55,310 bases of DNA from Campylobacterota bacterium. GTDB lineage: Bacteria > Campylobacterota > Campylobacteria > Campylobacterales > Nitratiruptoraceae. A program made the translations under genes and the position numbers. Of the stretch, positions 26,770-35,037 are shown in pieces (within the stretch, counting starts at the first letter, position 1; each line of letters starts with the position of its first letter). The stretch covers positions 1 through 55,310 of the forward strand of contig WGAT01000042.1 in NCBI GenBank assembly GCA_015494715.1. Reading direction: 5' to 3'. The notes beneath the pieces are model-generated. The model was not told the origin of the DNA. It searched no databases and saw nothing but the letters and a program-made list of their open reading frames with translations.

Positions 26770-27708
26770 ATGCGAGCCGAGTGGCAAAAACAGCAAGCGC
26801 TGCTTGTAACCTATCCCCACGAGGAAAGCGACTGGCTCCCCTATCTAGATGAGGTGCGAGCCTTTTACGACCATTTCATCCGCCTTGTCTCAAAATACCA
26901 AAAAGTGATCGTCATCACCGCCGAAGAGCTCAATTTCTCCCCCTCAAAATATCCGATCCAAACCATCACACTGCCTACCAACGACACATGGATCAGAGAC
27001 TACGGCCCCATTAGCGTTCATACAAAAAAAGGGCTCAAGCTAAGAGATTGCATCTTTAACGGCTGGGGACTAAAATACCCGGCCAACCTAGACAACCAGC
27101 TCAATCGCCGCCTCTTTGGCACGAAAAAGCTGGGCTTCGTACTAGAGGGCGGAAGTATCGAGAGCAACGCAGAGGGGGTTATACTAACGACGTCGAGCTG
27201 TTTACTCGAAGCCAACCGCAATCCCCACCTCAACAAAGCCCAAATAGAAACCTATCTCAAAAAAATCCTCCACGCCCACACGATCCTCTGGCTCGACTAC
27301 GGCTTTCTCGAAGGCGACGATACCGACGGCCATATCGATATGTTGGCCCGTTTCATCAATCCTCACACCATCGCATATATAGGATGTGACGATCCAAAGG
27401 ATCCCCATTATGAAGAGCTTCGTAAAATGAAAGGGCAGCTAAAAAGTTTTGGCTATGATCTAGTGGAGCTGCCTTGGGTAGCGCCCATTTACTATCAAGG
27501 TCAAAGACTTCCGGCTAGTTACGCCAACTTTGTTATAATTAACGACGCACTTTTAGTCCCTCAGTACGGCGATCCAAAAGACGAAGAGGCTCTAAAAATT
27601 TTAGGACGATACTTCGCAGATAGAGAGATCATAGGCATTGATGCGAGGATTCTTATCCGTCAGGGGGGCTCGCTGCATTGTAGCTGTATGAATCTGTATG
27701 AGGATTAA
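26770..27708 (+). CDS. aguA: Agmatine deiminase (peptidyl-arginine deiminase family)
   Basis: This enzyme converts agmatine to N-carbamoylputrescine. The 312-residue protein has WIRDYGPISV near residue 78, LEGGSIESNAEGV near 128, LDYGFLEGDDTDGHID near 178 (catalytic His and Asp) and the terminal QGGSLHCSCMNL holding the nucleophilic cysteine. The usual GGGNIHCITQQ is altered but the Cys position is kept. The start at 26770 (ATG) is preferred over a TTG one codon earlier. The next pathway enzyme, N-carbamoylputrescine amidase, is encoded 2.3 kb downstream in the same operon, with a zinc transporter between. Confidence 0.92.
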   Translation: MRAEWQKQQALLVTYPHEESDWLPYLDEVRAFYDHFIRLVSKYQKVIVITAEELNFSPSKYPIQTITLPTNDTWIRDYGPISVHTKKGLKLRDCIFNGWGLKYPANLDNQLNRRLFGTKKLGFVLEGGSIESNAEGVILTTSSCLLEANRNPHLNKAQIETYLKKILHAHTILWLDYGFLEGDDTDGHIDMLARFINPHTIAYIGCDDPKDPHYEELRKMKGQLKSFGYDLVELPWVAPIYYQGQRLPASYANFVIINDALLVPQYGDPKDEEALKILGRYFADREIIGIDARILIRQGGSLHCSCMNLYED

Positions 27709-27712
27709 AAAT

Positions 27713-28543
27713 ATGAAATTGCTGTTTTTTGTACTCTTTGCGCTACCAATACTAGCCAAGGAGACCCTTTTAGTCTCTATCTTGCCCCAAAAATACTTTA
27801 TCGATCAAATTGCCAAAGATCGTTTTGAAGTGATACCCCTAATCCCCAAAGGGGCAAGTCCTGCCACCTACTCCCTCAAACCCTCCCAGCTGCTTCAAAT
27901 CAAAAAAGCCAGACTCTACTTTACCATCGGTGTACCCTTTGAGCGAGCATGGAAAGATCGCATATCCTCGGCAAACCCAAAGCTCCGCCTCGTTGACTCC
28001 ACCAAATATATCAGACGCTATCCCATCACCGAGCATACCTATCAAAAGAATCGCGAAAAAGAGCTTTTAGACCCCCATGTCTGGCTGGCTCCCAACTTGG
28101 TCACACAAATAGCTAGAATGGTCCTTGAGGAGCTGGTACGACTCGATCCGGCCCACCAAGAGGAGTATCTCGACAATTATAAAGCTTTCATCGCCAAAAT
28201 AGCTCAAATAGATACCCAAATTTTTTCGATGGTACTGCACAGCCACACCAAAGCCTTTTTGATATCCCATCCATCTTTAGGTTACTTTGCCAGAAGCTAC
28301 GGCCTCAAGCAGCTCGCCATTGAAACCGGGGGCAAAGAGCCTAAAATGGCCCAACTGATGCGTTTGATCCAAACGGCCAAAGAGCTTGGCATTCGCGTCA
28401 TCTTCATCGAACCCCAATTTCCCCAAAAAAGCGCCCGTTTTTTGGCCAAAAAGCTTGGCGCCAAAGTGATGCGCATCGATCCGCTAGCCCAGGATTGGGA
28501 GCAAAATATCCTCAGGATTGCCCGTGCGATTACCGGCAGTTGA
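27713..28543 (+). CDS. znuA: Metal ABC transporter substrate-binding protein (ZnuA-like)
   Basis: This 276-residue cluster A-I binding protein captures Zn2+ (or Mn2+) in the periplasm. A signal peptide (MKLLFFVLFALPILAKE) precedes the ILPQKYFIDQIA segment. Likely metal ligands are the His in DPHVWLAPN, the His in ISHPSLGYFA, and the acidic residues in FIEPQF and RIDPLAQDW. The long His-rich loop of many ZnuA proteins is absent. The ATG at 27713 is preferred because the signal peptide starts there, 4 bases after aguA. The 3' end overlaps znuC by 20 bases. Confidence 0.9.
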   Translation: MKLLFFVLFALPILAKETLLVSILPQKYFIDQIAKDRFEVIPLIPKGASPATYSLKPSQLLQIKKARLYFTIGVPFERAWKDRISSANPKLRLVDSTKYIRRYPITEHTYQKNREKELLDPHVWLAPNLVTQIARMVLEELVRLDPAHQEEYLDNYKAFIAKIAQIDTQIFSMVLHSHTKAFLISHPSLGYFARSYGLKQLAIETGGKEPKMAQLMRLIQTAKELGIRVIFIEPQFPQKSARFLAKKLGAKVMRIDPLAQDWEQNILRIARAITGS

Positions 28544-29252
28544 GGTTCGTAGGCTCTACTTTCGCTACGATAAAGAGTATGTGCTCGAAGATGTCACCGC
28601 TACTATCTGGGATCAAGAGTACATCGCTATCATCGGGCCAAACGGAGGGGGGAAAAGCACTTTTATACGGCTTTTGCTAGGACTCGTGCAGCCTACCAAA
28701 GGAGAGATCTTGCTATACAACAAGCCTCCTTTGCAAGCCCGCCACCTAGTAGGGTATCTGCCCCAAAACGTCAATTTCAATCTTGAGATTCCGTTGCTGG
28801 CTCGTGAAGTCATCCTGCAAGGACGACTTGGGCCCAAAAAATTTCGCTTTGACGCAACGGACTATAAACTGCTTGCTCAAGTGGCCAAAGAGTTAGAAAT
28901 TGATACTCTGCTCGATAAAAAAATAGCGAACCTCAGCGGCGGGGAACGCCAGCGAGTCTTGCTGGCTCGAGCTTTAATCACCAAACCAAAACTTTTGATT
29001 CTCGATGAACCCACGGCCGCCGTGGATATAAACGCCCAAAAACGGATTTATGCGATACTCAAAACCCTCAAGATGACCAAAATCGTCATTAGTCACGACA
29101 TCAATATCCTCCTTGAGGGAGTGGATCGGGTCTTTTATCTCAATAGAAGACTCTTTATACACGAAAATATTCCTCTCAAACTCAAAAATAACGGAGGGCA
29201 TTTTTGCGAAATGGAGCTGTTTGAAGAGCTTAAGAGGCGATGCGATGGGTGA
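28524..29252 (+). CDS. znuC: Metal ABC transporter ATPase (ZnuC-like)
   Basis: This 242-residue ABC ATPase powers the zinc/manganese importer. Walker A is GPNGGGKSTFIRLLLG near 36, the signature is NLSGGERQRVLLARAL near 138, Walker B is PKLLILDEPTAAVD near 156, and the switch His is in VISHDINIL. GTG at 28524 is the likely start: AGGA lies 6 bases before it, whereas the TTG at 28518 directly abuts the AGGA. It overlaps znuA upstream and znuB downstream, so the three are translationally coupled. Confidence 0.92.
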   Translation: MRLPAVEVRRLYFRYDKEYVLEDVTATIWDQEYIAIIGPNGGGKSTFIRLLLGLVQPTKGEILLYNKPPLQARHLVGYLPQNVNFNLEIPLLAREVILQGRLGPKKFRFDATDYKLLAQVAKELEIDTLLDKKIANLSGGERQRVLLARALITKPKLLILDEPTAAVDINAQKRIYAILKTLKMTKIVISHDINILLEGVDRVFYLNRRLFIHENIPLKLKNNGGHFCEMELFEELKRRCDG

Positions 29253-30036
29253 GATGCTCCACTTTTTTGCCAACTCATTCTTTGCGGCGGCTCTTTTGAG
29301 TGTGGCCATTGGCGTGGTAGGATCGCTTATGCTTATCAACCGATACAACTACCTCGCCGCCAGCATCGCCCACGGCAGTTACGGCGGGGTGGGAATGGCT
29401 TTGTATCTTGGGAGCTCCATCCTCCTTGGCGCTACTCTTTTTGCCGTGGCTTTGGCGCTGCTTCTTGCATTTATGACCTATCGTCGCCACCGACACCTAG
29501 ATATCTTTATTGGCGTACTTTGGGCCGTAGGGATGAGCATAGGAATTATTTTCACCGATTTGACCCCCGGATATACAACCGATCTTTTAAGCTATCTCTT
29601 TGGCGACATTTTGATGATTCCAAACTCGGATCTATGGTTTATGGGAGCGGTTGATCTGCTAGCGACTCTTTTTTTGTCCGTTTTTTACCACCAGCTTCTT
29701 GCCATCGCCTACGATAAAGAGTTTGCTCTTACGAGAAGCGTGCCCGTAGCCTTGCTCCATACTTGTACGCTCCTCCTCATAGCCTTGACGATCGTGATGA
29801 GCATTCGCTCCATCGGTCTTATCCTCGTCATCGCCCTTTTTAGCATACCGCCCTACATCGCCGAGCGTTTTGCCAAAAATTTTTGGCAAATGGTACTGCT
29901 AAGCGTCCCAATAGCCTTTTTCATCATCGCATCGGGACTTACGATAGCCTACTATCTTGATATCTCGGCTACGGCCACCATCATTTTGCTAGCAGCCTTA
30001 GCTTTTAGCATCACATTCTTACAAGGAGAGAGATGA
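29245..30036 (+). CDS. znuB: Metal ABC transporter permease (ZnuB-like)
   Basis: This 263-residue ABC-3 family permease has about eight membrane helices. Typical segments are INRYNYLAASIAHGSYGGVG near 32, FTDLTPGYTTDLLSYLFGDI near 108, and the terminal SIGLILVIALFSIPPYIAERF near 190. The GIALSFHLI-like IAHGSYGGVGMAL segment is the coupling region with the ATPase. Start at 29245: GAGGCG precedes it and it overlaps znuC by 8 bases. Its stop overlaps the amidase start by 4 bases (ATGA). Confidence 0.92.
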   Translation: MGEMLHFFANSFFAAALLSVAIGVVGSLMLINRYNYLAASIAHGSYGGVGMALYLGSSILLGATLFAVALALLLAFMTYRRHRHLDIFIGVLWAVGMSIGIIFTDLTPGYTTDLLSYLFGDILMIPNSDLWFMGAVDLLATLFLSVFYHQLLAIAYDKEFALTRSVPVALLHTCTLLLIALTIVMSIRSIGLILVIALFSIPPYIAERFAKNFWQMVLLSVPIAFFIIASGLTIAYYLDISATATIILLAALAFSITFLQGER

Positions 30037-30893
30037 AAGCCGCCCTCATCCAACAAAGCTACCAAGGCTCCAAAGAAGCGACGATCAAACACAGCCTCGA
30101 ACTAATCGATCAAACCGATGCCCAGCTTATAGTACTGCCAGAGCTCCATCAAGGTCCATACTTTTGTCAAAACGAAGATATAGCCAACTTTGATTTGGCC
30201 AAAGATTTTGAGACCGATGTGGAGTTTTGGCGATGGGTAAGCGAAGAGAAACAAAAGGTATTGGTAGCTAGCCTCTTTGAACAGCGCGCTCCGGGTCTAT
30301 ACCATAATACCGCCGTTATCTTCGACCATGGCAAGATAGCTGGCAAATATCGCAAGATGCATATCCCAGACGATCCGGGTTTTTACGAAAAATTCTACTT
30401 TACCCCCGGAGATTTGGGATTTGAGCCGGTGGAGACGAGCGTAGGCAGACTTGGAGTACTCGTATGCTGGGATCAGTGGTATCCAGAAGCGGCTCGAATT
30501 ATGGCGCTCAAAGGAGCACAGATACTTATCTATCCAACGGCTATTGGCTGGTTTGACCAAGACAACGATGAAGAAAAGAGCCGCCAACTCGATGCTTGGA
30601 TCACTATCCAGCGCGCCCACGCCATCGCCAACGCCTTACCGCTGCTTAGCGTCAACAGGGTAGGATTTGAGCTCGATAGCAGCGGCTGTCTGGCCGGTAT
30701 CCGTTTTTGGGGCCATAGTTTTGCGTGCGGTCCTCAAGGGGAGTTTTTGGCCAAAGCCAAAGAGGAAGAGGAGGTGGTAGAAGCTCTTATCGATTTTGAG
30801 CGTATAAAAGAGGTACGCGATACCTGGCCGTTTCTAAGAGACAGGCGGATCGATGCGTATGATTGCTTACTGAAGAGGTATTGCGAGAAATAG
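30033..30893 (+). CDS. aguB: N-carbamoylputrescine amidase
   Basis: This nitrilase-superfamily enzyme releases putrescine from N-carbamoylputrescine. All three catalytic residues are visible in the 286-residue protein: Glu in VLPELHQGPYFCQ (near 38), Lys in KYRKMHIPDDPGFYEKFYF (near 112) and Cys in VLVCWDQWYPEAARIM (near 148). The HIPDDPGFYEKFYF segment is characteristic of AguB. With aguA it completes agmatine-to-putrescine conversion. Its ATG overlaps the znuB stop, so it is coupled to the metal transporter. A decayed globin gene follows after 4 bases. Confidence 0.95.
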   Translation: MKAALIQQSYQGSKEATIKHSLELIDQTDAQLIVLPELHQGPYFCQNEDIANFDLAKDFETDVEFWRWVSEEKQKVLVASLFEQRAPGLYHNTAVIFDHGKIAGKYRKMHIPDDPGFYEKFYFTPGDLGFEPVETSVGRLGVLVCWDQWYPEAARIMALKGAQILIYPTAIGWFDQDNDEEKSRQLDAWITIQRAHAIANALPLLSVNRVGFELDSSGCLAGIRFWGHSFACGPQGEFLAKAKEEEEVVEALIDFERIKEVRDTWPFLRDRRIDAYDCLLKRYCEK

Positions 30894-30897
30894 CAAA

Positions 30898-31112
30898 ATG
30901 TATAAGATAAGCGATACCCAAAAAGGCGAAAAGGTGGAGTTTTCCAATCCGCCCAAAGAGTTTTTCGAGGCGTTGGGAGTGGAGGAAATGCGTCGTTTTA
31001 TAATCGTATCGGCTAAAGCGATAATAGCCTTTTTTTCCTAAACGATAAAAAGCCCAAACCGGCTTTTTGGGAGTATGTGGAGGCTTTTTCCAAACTTTGC
31101 GTCAATCGCTAA
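30898..31112 (+). pseudogene. Remnant of a truncated haemoglobin gene
   Basis: From the ATG at 30898 the frame gives MYKISDTQKGEKVEF, then PPKEFFEALGVEEMRRF. At a T-run (about 30995) the sense passes to another frame, FYNRIG-stop-SDNSLFFLNDKK, and it ends PAFWEYVEAFSKLCVNR with a stop at 31110-31112. The order G-x-R/K..P..FFEALG.E.MRRFY.RI..SD...LF resembles the start of bacterial truncated haemoglobins, and FWEYVEAFSKLCVN resembles their final helix (FW.Y...FS.WMVNT). The middle, with the haem-binding helices, is missing. One frameshift, one stop and one large internal deletion would explain this. The end overlaps the Nudix gene by 11 bases. Confidence 0.55.
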
Positions 31113-31641
31113 AACGCTCAAACCACCAGCAAAAGGCAAAAAGTAGTCCGGGAGTTTTGGGTTTGGACTCATCCATCATAAAAGCTTTTGCCTCACGTAT
31201 AGGTAGATGCACCACTTCTATGCGCTCATCCTCTATCCCGCCACCCTTGCCTATACGCTCATGCACTTGGGCATAAAAGAGCGTCTGGCGACTGCCGGCA
31301 AAACCTACGGAAGTGTAGTAACTGGTGATCTTGTTGATTGTGTCCACCTTATAGCCTGTCTCTTCCACCACTTCCTCAATGGCGATCTGCTCTAGGCTTT
31401 TGTCTTTGTCCACGATACCGGCACATAGCTCGTAGCTATATTCTAAGCCTTGCTGCATATACAGAGCCGGCCGAAACTGCTTGACCAGCACAAAAGCCTC
31501 TTGGACAGAATCAAACAGCAAGATCGCTACGCTATCATAAGCCTGCACCGCCTCCCAGCGTAGTTTCTTCCCGTCTCGCTCATACCAGATGGTTACTGGC
31601 TTGATAAATTTTGGTTTTGTCAAAGGCTCTATTTTGATCAT
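31102..31641 (-). CDS. Nudix hydrolase, NUDT14-like (UDP-sugar/ADP-ribose diphosphatase)
   Basis: This 179-residue Nudix hydrolase probably cleaves a nucleoside diphosphate sugar. The Nudix box starts at the Gly of AGIVDKDKSLEQIAIEEV and continues VEETGY. Against GX5EX7REUXEEXGU the first Glu is Lys and the Arg is Glu, but the metal-binding E..EE core is kept. The segments YELCAGIVD, SVGFAGSRQTLFYAQV, GGGIEDERIEVVHLP and KTPGLLFAFCWW recall animal NUDT14 (UDP-glucose diphosphatase) more than bacterial NudF. It lies 1 base downstream of mgtE. The substrate is inferred from family resemblance. Confidence 0.88.
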   Translation of the reverse strand: MIKIEPLTKPKFIKPVTIWYERDGKKLRWEAVQAYDSVAILLFDSVQEAFVLVKQFRPALYMQQGLEYSYELCAGIVDKDKSLEQIAIEEVVEETGYKVDTINKITSYYTSVGFAGSRQTLFYAQVHERIGKGGGIEDERIEVVHLPIREAKAFMMDESKPKTPGLLFAFCWWFERFSD

Positions 31642-31642
31642 T

Positions 31643-33001
31643 TCAATGCACCAACATCATTTTCGCAAGTCCCAAAAAGGCGAAAAATCCTACCACATCC
31701 GTGACGGTGGTGAGCAGTACGCTGCTGCCCACTGCGGGATCCGAACCAATTTTTTTAAGAAACAAAGGGATAACGGCCCCAAAAAATCCGGCTGCTAAAA
31801 GATTGATCACCATGGCCAAAGCGATTACGACCCCCAACATCGGGTCATGAAACCATATCCAAGCGATCGCTCCCATTACAACGGCAAAGATGAGCCCATT
31901 GAAAAAGGAGATCATCGTCTCTTGCAAAAGCGCCTGTTTGGCATTTTGCCAGTCTATCTCGCCAAGAGCCAGCTTTCGCACCACTACCGTCAGGGTCTGG
32001 GTCCCGGCATTGCCACCCATAGAGGCAACGATTGGCATCAAAACGGCTAGGGCTACATATTTTTGGATTGTCTGGTCAAAAAGACCTATGACAAAAGAGG
32101 CCAAAATCGCCGTACCGAGGTTGATTAGCAGCCACCAGGCCCGCTTCTTGGTCACCTCTTTGAGATCGCCATCCTCTTCAACCTCTTCCTCCACGCCCGC
32201 AAGGTTATAGATCTGTTCGGTAGCCTGTTCTTCAATGAGATCGATGATATCATCAGAGGTGATTCGCCCAAGCAGTTTGCCATCTTTGTCCACTACGGCT
32301 ACCACCGCCAGATCATAGTCCTCAAACTTTTTGATCAAATCGTGTACGGGCTCATCTACTCGCACCGTGATTGGCTCATAGCGCTTATCTTGGATAATCT
32401 CTTTGAACTTTTTATTGAAGTCATACAAGATCAGATCTTCAAGGGGAATAATCGCTTTGAGTCTATCCTCAGAATCGACGACATAAACTTGGTGGACATT
32501 GGAGAGTTCGCCTTGGGCCTTGAGCCGCCGCAGCCGCTCGATCGCCTGCTCGATAGTCTCATCTTCATAGGCCTTAAAGACCTCCGTTTGCATATAGGCT
32601 CCAGCGTGGGCCTCGTCATAGGAGCTGAGCTCTTCAATCTCCTCTTTGGTCTGTTTGTCCACATTCTCAAGGACCGCACGCTCTAACTCCTCGTCAATCG
32701 ACTCGATATCTTTGACCAGATCCACCGCATCGTCACTATCGAGCTCCTCTAAGGCTTTGGCCAATCTCTTGGCCGAGAGGTGCTCGATGGCGTCGTCTTT
32801 GATATTTTCTGGCAGATGTAAAAGCACCTCTCCTAAAATATCTTCTGGAAGCTGGCGAAGCAGCTCGTAAAACTCTTCTCTCTCCTCGCCGTACAGATAT
32901 TTTAAATAGGCCGCTATCTCGCTAGGATGGAGCGAAATCTCACCGCTTTTAAGCTCGGCTCGGAGGACGTGGCCGACTTTTAGCACCTCAGCTTTTTCCA
33001 T
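31643..33001 (-). CDS. mgtE: Magnesium transporter MgtE
   Basis: MgtE is a magnesium-gated Mg2+ channel of the inner membrane. The 452-residue protein has the cytosolic MgtE N domain (about 20-130, with superhelical repeats such as LPEDILGEVLLHLPENIKDD), two CBS domains (about 135-260), a plug helix, and five membrane helices (about 290-450). The pore segment is MPIVASMGGNAGTQTLTVVVR near 318. It overlaps the M23 peptidase gene start region by 14 bases on the same strand and is followed by the Nudix gene. Confidence 0.95.
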   Translation of the reverse strand: MEKAEVLKVGHVLRAELKSGEISLHPSEIAAYLKYLYGEEREEFYELLRQLPEDILGEVLLHLPENIKDDAIEHLSAKRLAKALEELDSDDAVDLVKDIESIDEELERAVLENVDKQTKEEIEELSSYDEAHAGAYMQTEVFKAYEDETIEQAIERLRRLKAQGELSNVHQVYVVDSEDRLKAIIPLEDLILYDFNKKFKEIIQDKRYEPITVRVDEPVHDLIKKFEDYDLAVVAVVDKDGKLLGRITSDDIIDLIEEQATEQIYNLAGVEEEVEEDGDLKEVTKKRAWWLLINLGTAILASFVIGLFDQTIQKYVALAVLMPIVASMGGNAGTQTLTVVVRKLALGEIDWQNAKQALLQETMISFFNGLIFAVVMGAIAWIWFHDPMLGVVIALAMVINLLAAGFFGAVIPLFLKKIGSDPAVGSSVLLTTVTDVVGFFAFLGLAKMMLVH

Positions 33002-34181
33002 CTTTCTCTCCTTTATACTCCACTAACCTCTTGACAATCTCTACCCTCTTCGGTGCTCTAGGATTGTGCGTTAAGGCTTTGAGCTCCCTTTTATACTTGG
33101 CTACCAAACGTCTAAACTCTCTTAGCTTCTTTCCGCTCAAATACCCCTTGGCTATTTTAACGACTTGTAAAGGATTGATGGCCCTGCCGTTTTTATACAG
33201 ACCAAAATGCAGATGCGGCCCCGTACTCAATCCCGTTGAGCCCACATATCCTATCACCTGCCCTTGATGAATACGTCTACCTACACGAATACCTCTACGA
33301 ATTTTTGAGAGGTGGGCATACAAGGTCTTATAACCTTGCCCGTGATAGAGGATGATAACATTACCATATCCTCCCTTACGTCCGGCAAAAACTACGCGTC
33401 CATCGCCCGCAGCCATGACCGGTGTGCCTCGTCTGGCGCCAAAATCCACTCCTAGATGGGCCCGATAACGATGTAAAATAGGATGCCAACGCCGACGGGT
33501 AAAACCAGAAGTGATGCGTACATGACGCAAAGGGCGCTTGAGAAAAAAGTGCTCTAATTCGTTGCCCCTCTCGTCGTAGTAGCGGTCGTGGTAGTTAAAA
33601 ACATAATACTTTCGCCCCCGAGCCTCCACCAAAGCAGCCTTGATGGTCGGTACTCCAAAAGGCTCGCCCAATCGAAACTTTTGCGTATAAATAAGAGCGA
33701 GCTTATCTCCTTTACGTATCAAACGAGAAAACCGAACACTTTTTTTAAATGCGGCGATAAACTCATTGGCCAGCTTCTTGTTGCCACCAGTCTCTCGCAA
33801 AATATCGATATAGGGAGAATGCTGCATAGAAAGAGAAAAAGCGTCTTGAATTTTTTGGTAGTAGATTGGATCAAAGCGGAGTTTATATTTCCCGTCCTCT
33901 TTGTAAATATGGATCTGTAACTCTTCGCTCACCGGAATGAGCACATGCTCTATCCTGCCCTTTGCGCTTGTGAGTAAAATATATTTCCTACCAGCTCGAA
34001 TCTCGGCGGCAAGCTCTTTTTCCTCCCTATCCAAGTTATAGTACAGTTTCGTTGGAATATGGTGTTTGGACAAAAAACCTACGAGCGTCTCTCCTTTGGG
34101 CCATCTTTTTTGCTCTATAATCGAAGCTTGCGACAAAATCGTCATCAATAAAAAAAACCATGCTATCTTTTGCACCCTCAT
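32988..34181 (-). CDS. Csd3-type M23 peptidoglycan peptidase
   Basis: This 397-residue exported LytM/M23 peptidase has a signal peptide (MRVQKIAWFFLLMTILSQA). An N-terminal domain with LVGFLSKHHIPTKLYYNL and a two-part Csd3-like inhibitory region follows. The C-terminal M23 domain has HLGVDFGARRGTPVMA (His and Asp ligands), KTLYAHLSKI and GPHLHFGLY (HXH). Csd3/HdpA of Helicobacter is a DD-endopeptidase/carboxypeptidase that controls cell shape. Start at 34181 (ATG) with AAAGG upstream; a GTG two codons earlier is possible. It is divergent from the pgbA-like gene, as in the H. pylori HP0506-HP0508 region. Confidence 0.9.
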   Translation of the reverse strand: MRVQKIAWFFLLMTILSQASIIEQKRWPKGETLVGFLSKHHIPTKLYYNLDREEKELAAEIRAGRKYILLTSAKGRIEHVLIPVSEELQIHIYKEDGKYKLRFDPIYYQKIQDAFSLSMQHSPYIDILRETGGNKKLANEFIAAFKKSVRFSRLIRKGDKLALIYTQKFRLGEPFGVPTIKAALVEARGRKYYVFNYHDRYYDERGNELEHFFLKRPLRHVRITSGFTRRRWHPILHRYRAHLGVDFGARRGTPVMAAGDGRVVFAGRKGGYGNVIILYHGQGYKTLYAHLSKIRRGIRVGRRIHQGQVIGYVGSTGLSTGPHLHFGLYKNGRAINPLQVVKIAKGYLSGKKLREFRRLVAKYKRELKALTHNPRAPKRVEIVKRLVEYKGEKDGKS

Positions 34182-34310
34182 CCCCACCTTTACGATATAA
34201 ATTTGTTTGTTGGTATTTTATCGGTATAAAAAAGATTTTATTTTATCTAATAGCTACTTCAAAAATCGGATACTTTGGTTGCAAATCTTACAGCTTTATA
34301 AGCTAAGCGT

Positions 34311-34319
34311 TGGTATGAT
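34311..34319 (+). promoter_or_regulatory. Candidate extended -10 upstream of pgbA-like gene
   Basis: TGGTATGAT fits the extended -10 (TGnTATnnT) and lies about 30 bases before the TTG start at 34348. An AGCTT-TAT-AAGCT inverted repeat sits just upstream at about 34290-34302. The 166-base divergent gap (34182-34347) otherwise holds A/T-rich sequence with possible minus-strand -10 elements for the M23 gene. Confidence 0.4.
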
Positions 34320-34347
34320 TAAAAGAACTTATGCCAAAGGAGATCAC

Positions 34348-35037
34348 TTGATACGTTTACTCTTACTCTTCTTGCTCTTTCTTCCCCTCTGGGCTCAGCT
34401 TGAGACTACGATTACGAAAATACAAGGCTCTAGCGCCAAAATAGAGCCGATACAGGCCGTCAAAGGCATGAGCGGTATCGTCATCCATCACTTCGACGCC
34501 GACCACTCCACCATCGTAGCCCGTGCTATCTACCAAGGCAACGACACCATCATTTTTGATGTCTATGACGCCTTGGCCCAAGAGTCTTTGCCCAAACCAA
34601 AGATTTTGCCCCAAGTGGGTGATGAGGTGATTTTGGGCTATTTATACGATAGATCCTTGCTCATCGCCCCAAACCTACAAACCTATCAGCACTATGTGGC
34701 CGCCCATCCAGAAATTCAGTGGCTCCATCCCGACCTCTTCGCCGTAGAGCTTTCCAAAGCCCGCCATCCCGTGCCTCAAAAAGAGGATTTTAAAAATTTT
34801 TGCAACAAGTTTGCAGCGGGTACGATCCATTTCGCTTTGAAAGATAAAGTAGTAGAAGCGGACTGCTATACCCTATCGGCTGTACACAGCGATCCTTTTG
34901 CGATGGAGGGGACCAAAATCAAACTCCCTTTTTACAGCCGTATCAAAGAGATAGAGAGCTCCATTTTTGACTTTTTTGGACCAAAAGAGATTCCCGACTA
35001 TTTTGGTTACTACACCCATTTGCTGGAGGCGAAATGA
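34348..35037 (+). CDS. PgbA N-terminal family protein (plasminogen-binding protein homologue)
   Basis: This 229-residue exported protein has a signal peptide (LIRLLLLFLLFLPLWAQ). The rest resembles the N-terminal domain of Helicobacter PgbA/PgbB: QAVKGMSGIVIHHFDADHST near 40, LPQVGDEVILGYLYDRSLLIAPN near 90, and DFKNFCNKFAAGTIHF with a Cys pair near 150 and 170. It lacks the Lys-rich C-terminal region used for plasminogen binding in H. pylori, so that function is unlikely. TTG at 34348 is the probable start because AAAGGAGA lies 5 bases upstream; an in-frame ATG at 34315 would precede the signal peptide with a charged stretch. It overlaps glcD by 4 bases. Confidence 0.8.
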   Translation: MIRLLLLFLLFLPLWAQLETTITKIQGSSAKIEPIQAVKGMSGIVIHHFDADHSTIVARAIYQGNDTIIFDVYDALAQESLPKPKILPQVGDEVILGYLYDRSLLIAPNLQTYQHYVAAHPEIQWLHPDLFAVELSKARHPVPQKEDFKNFCNKFAAGTIHFALKDKVVEADCYTLSAVHSDPFAMEGTKIKLPFYSRIKEIESSIFDFFGPKEIPDYFGYYTHLLEAK

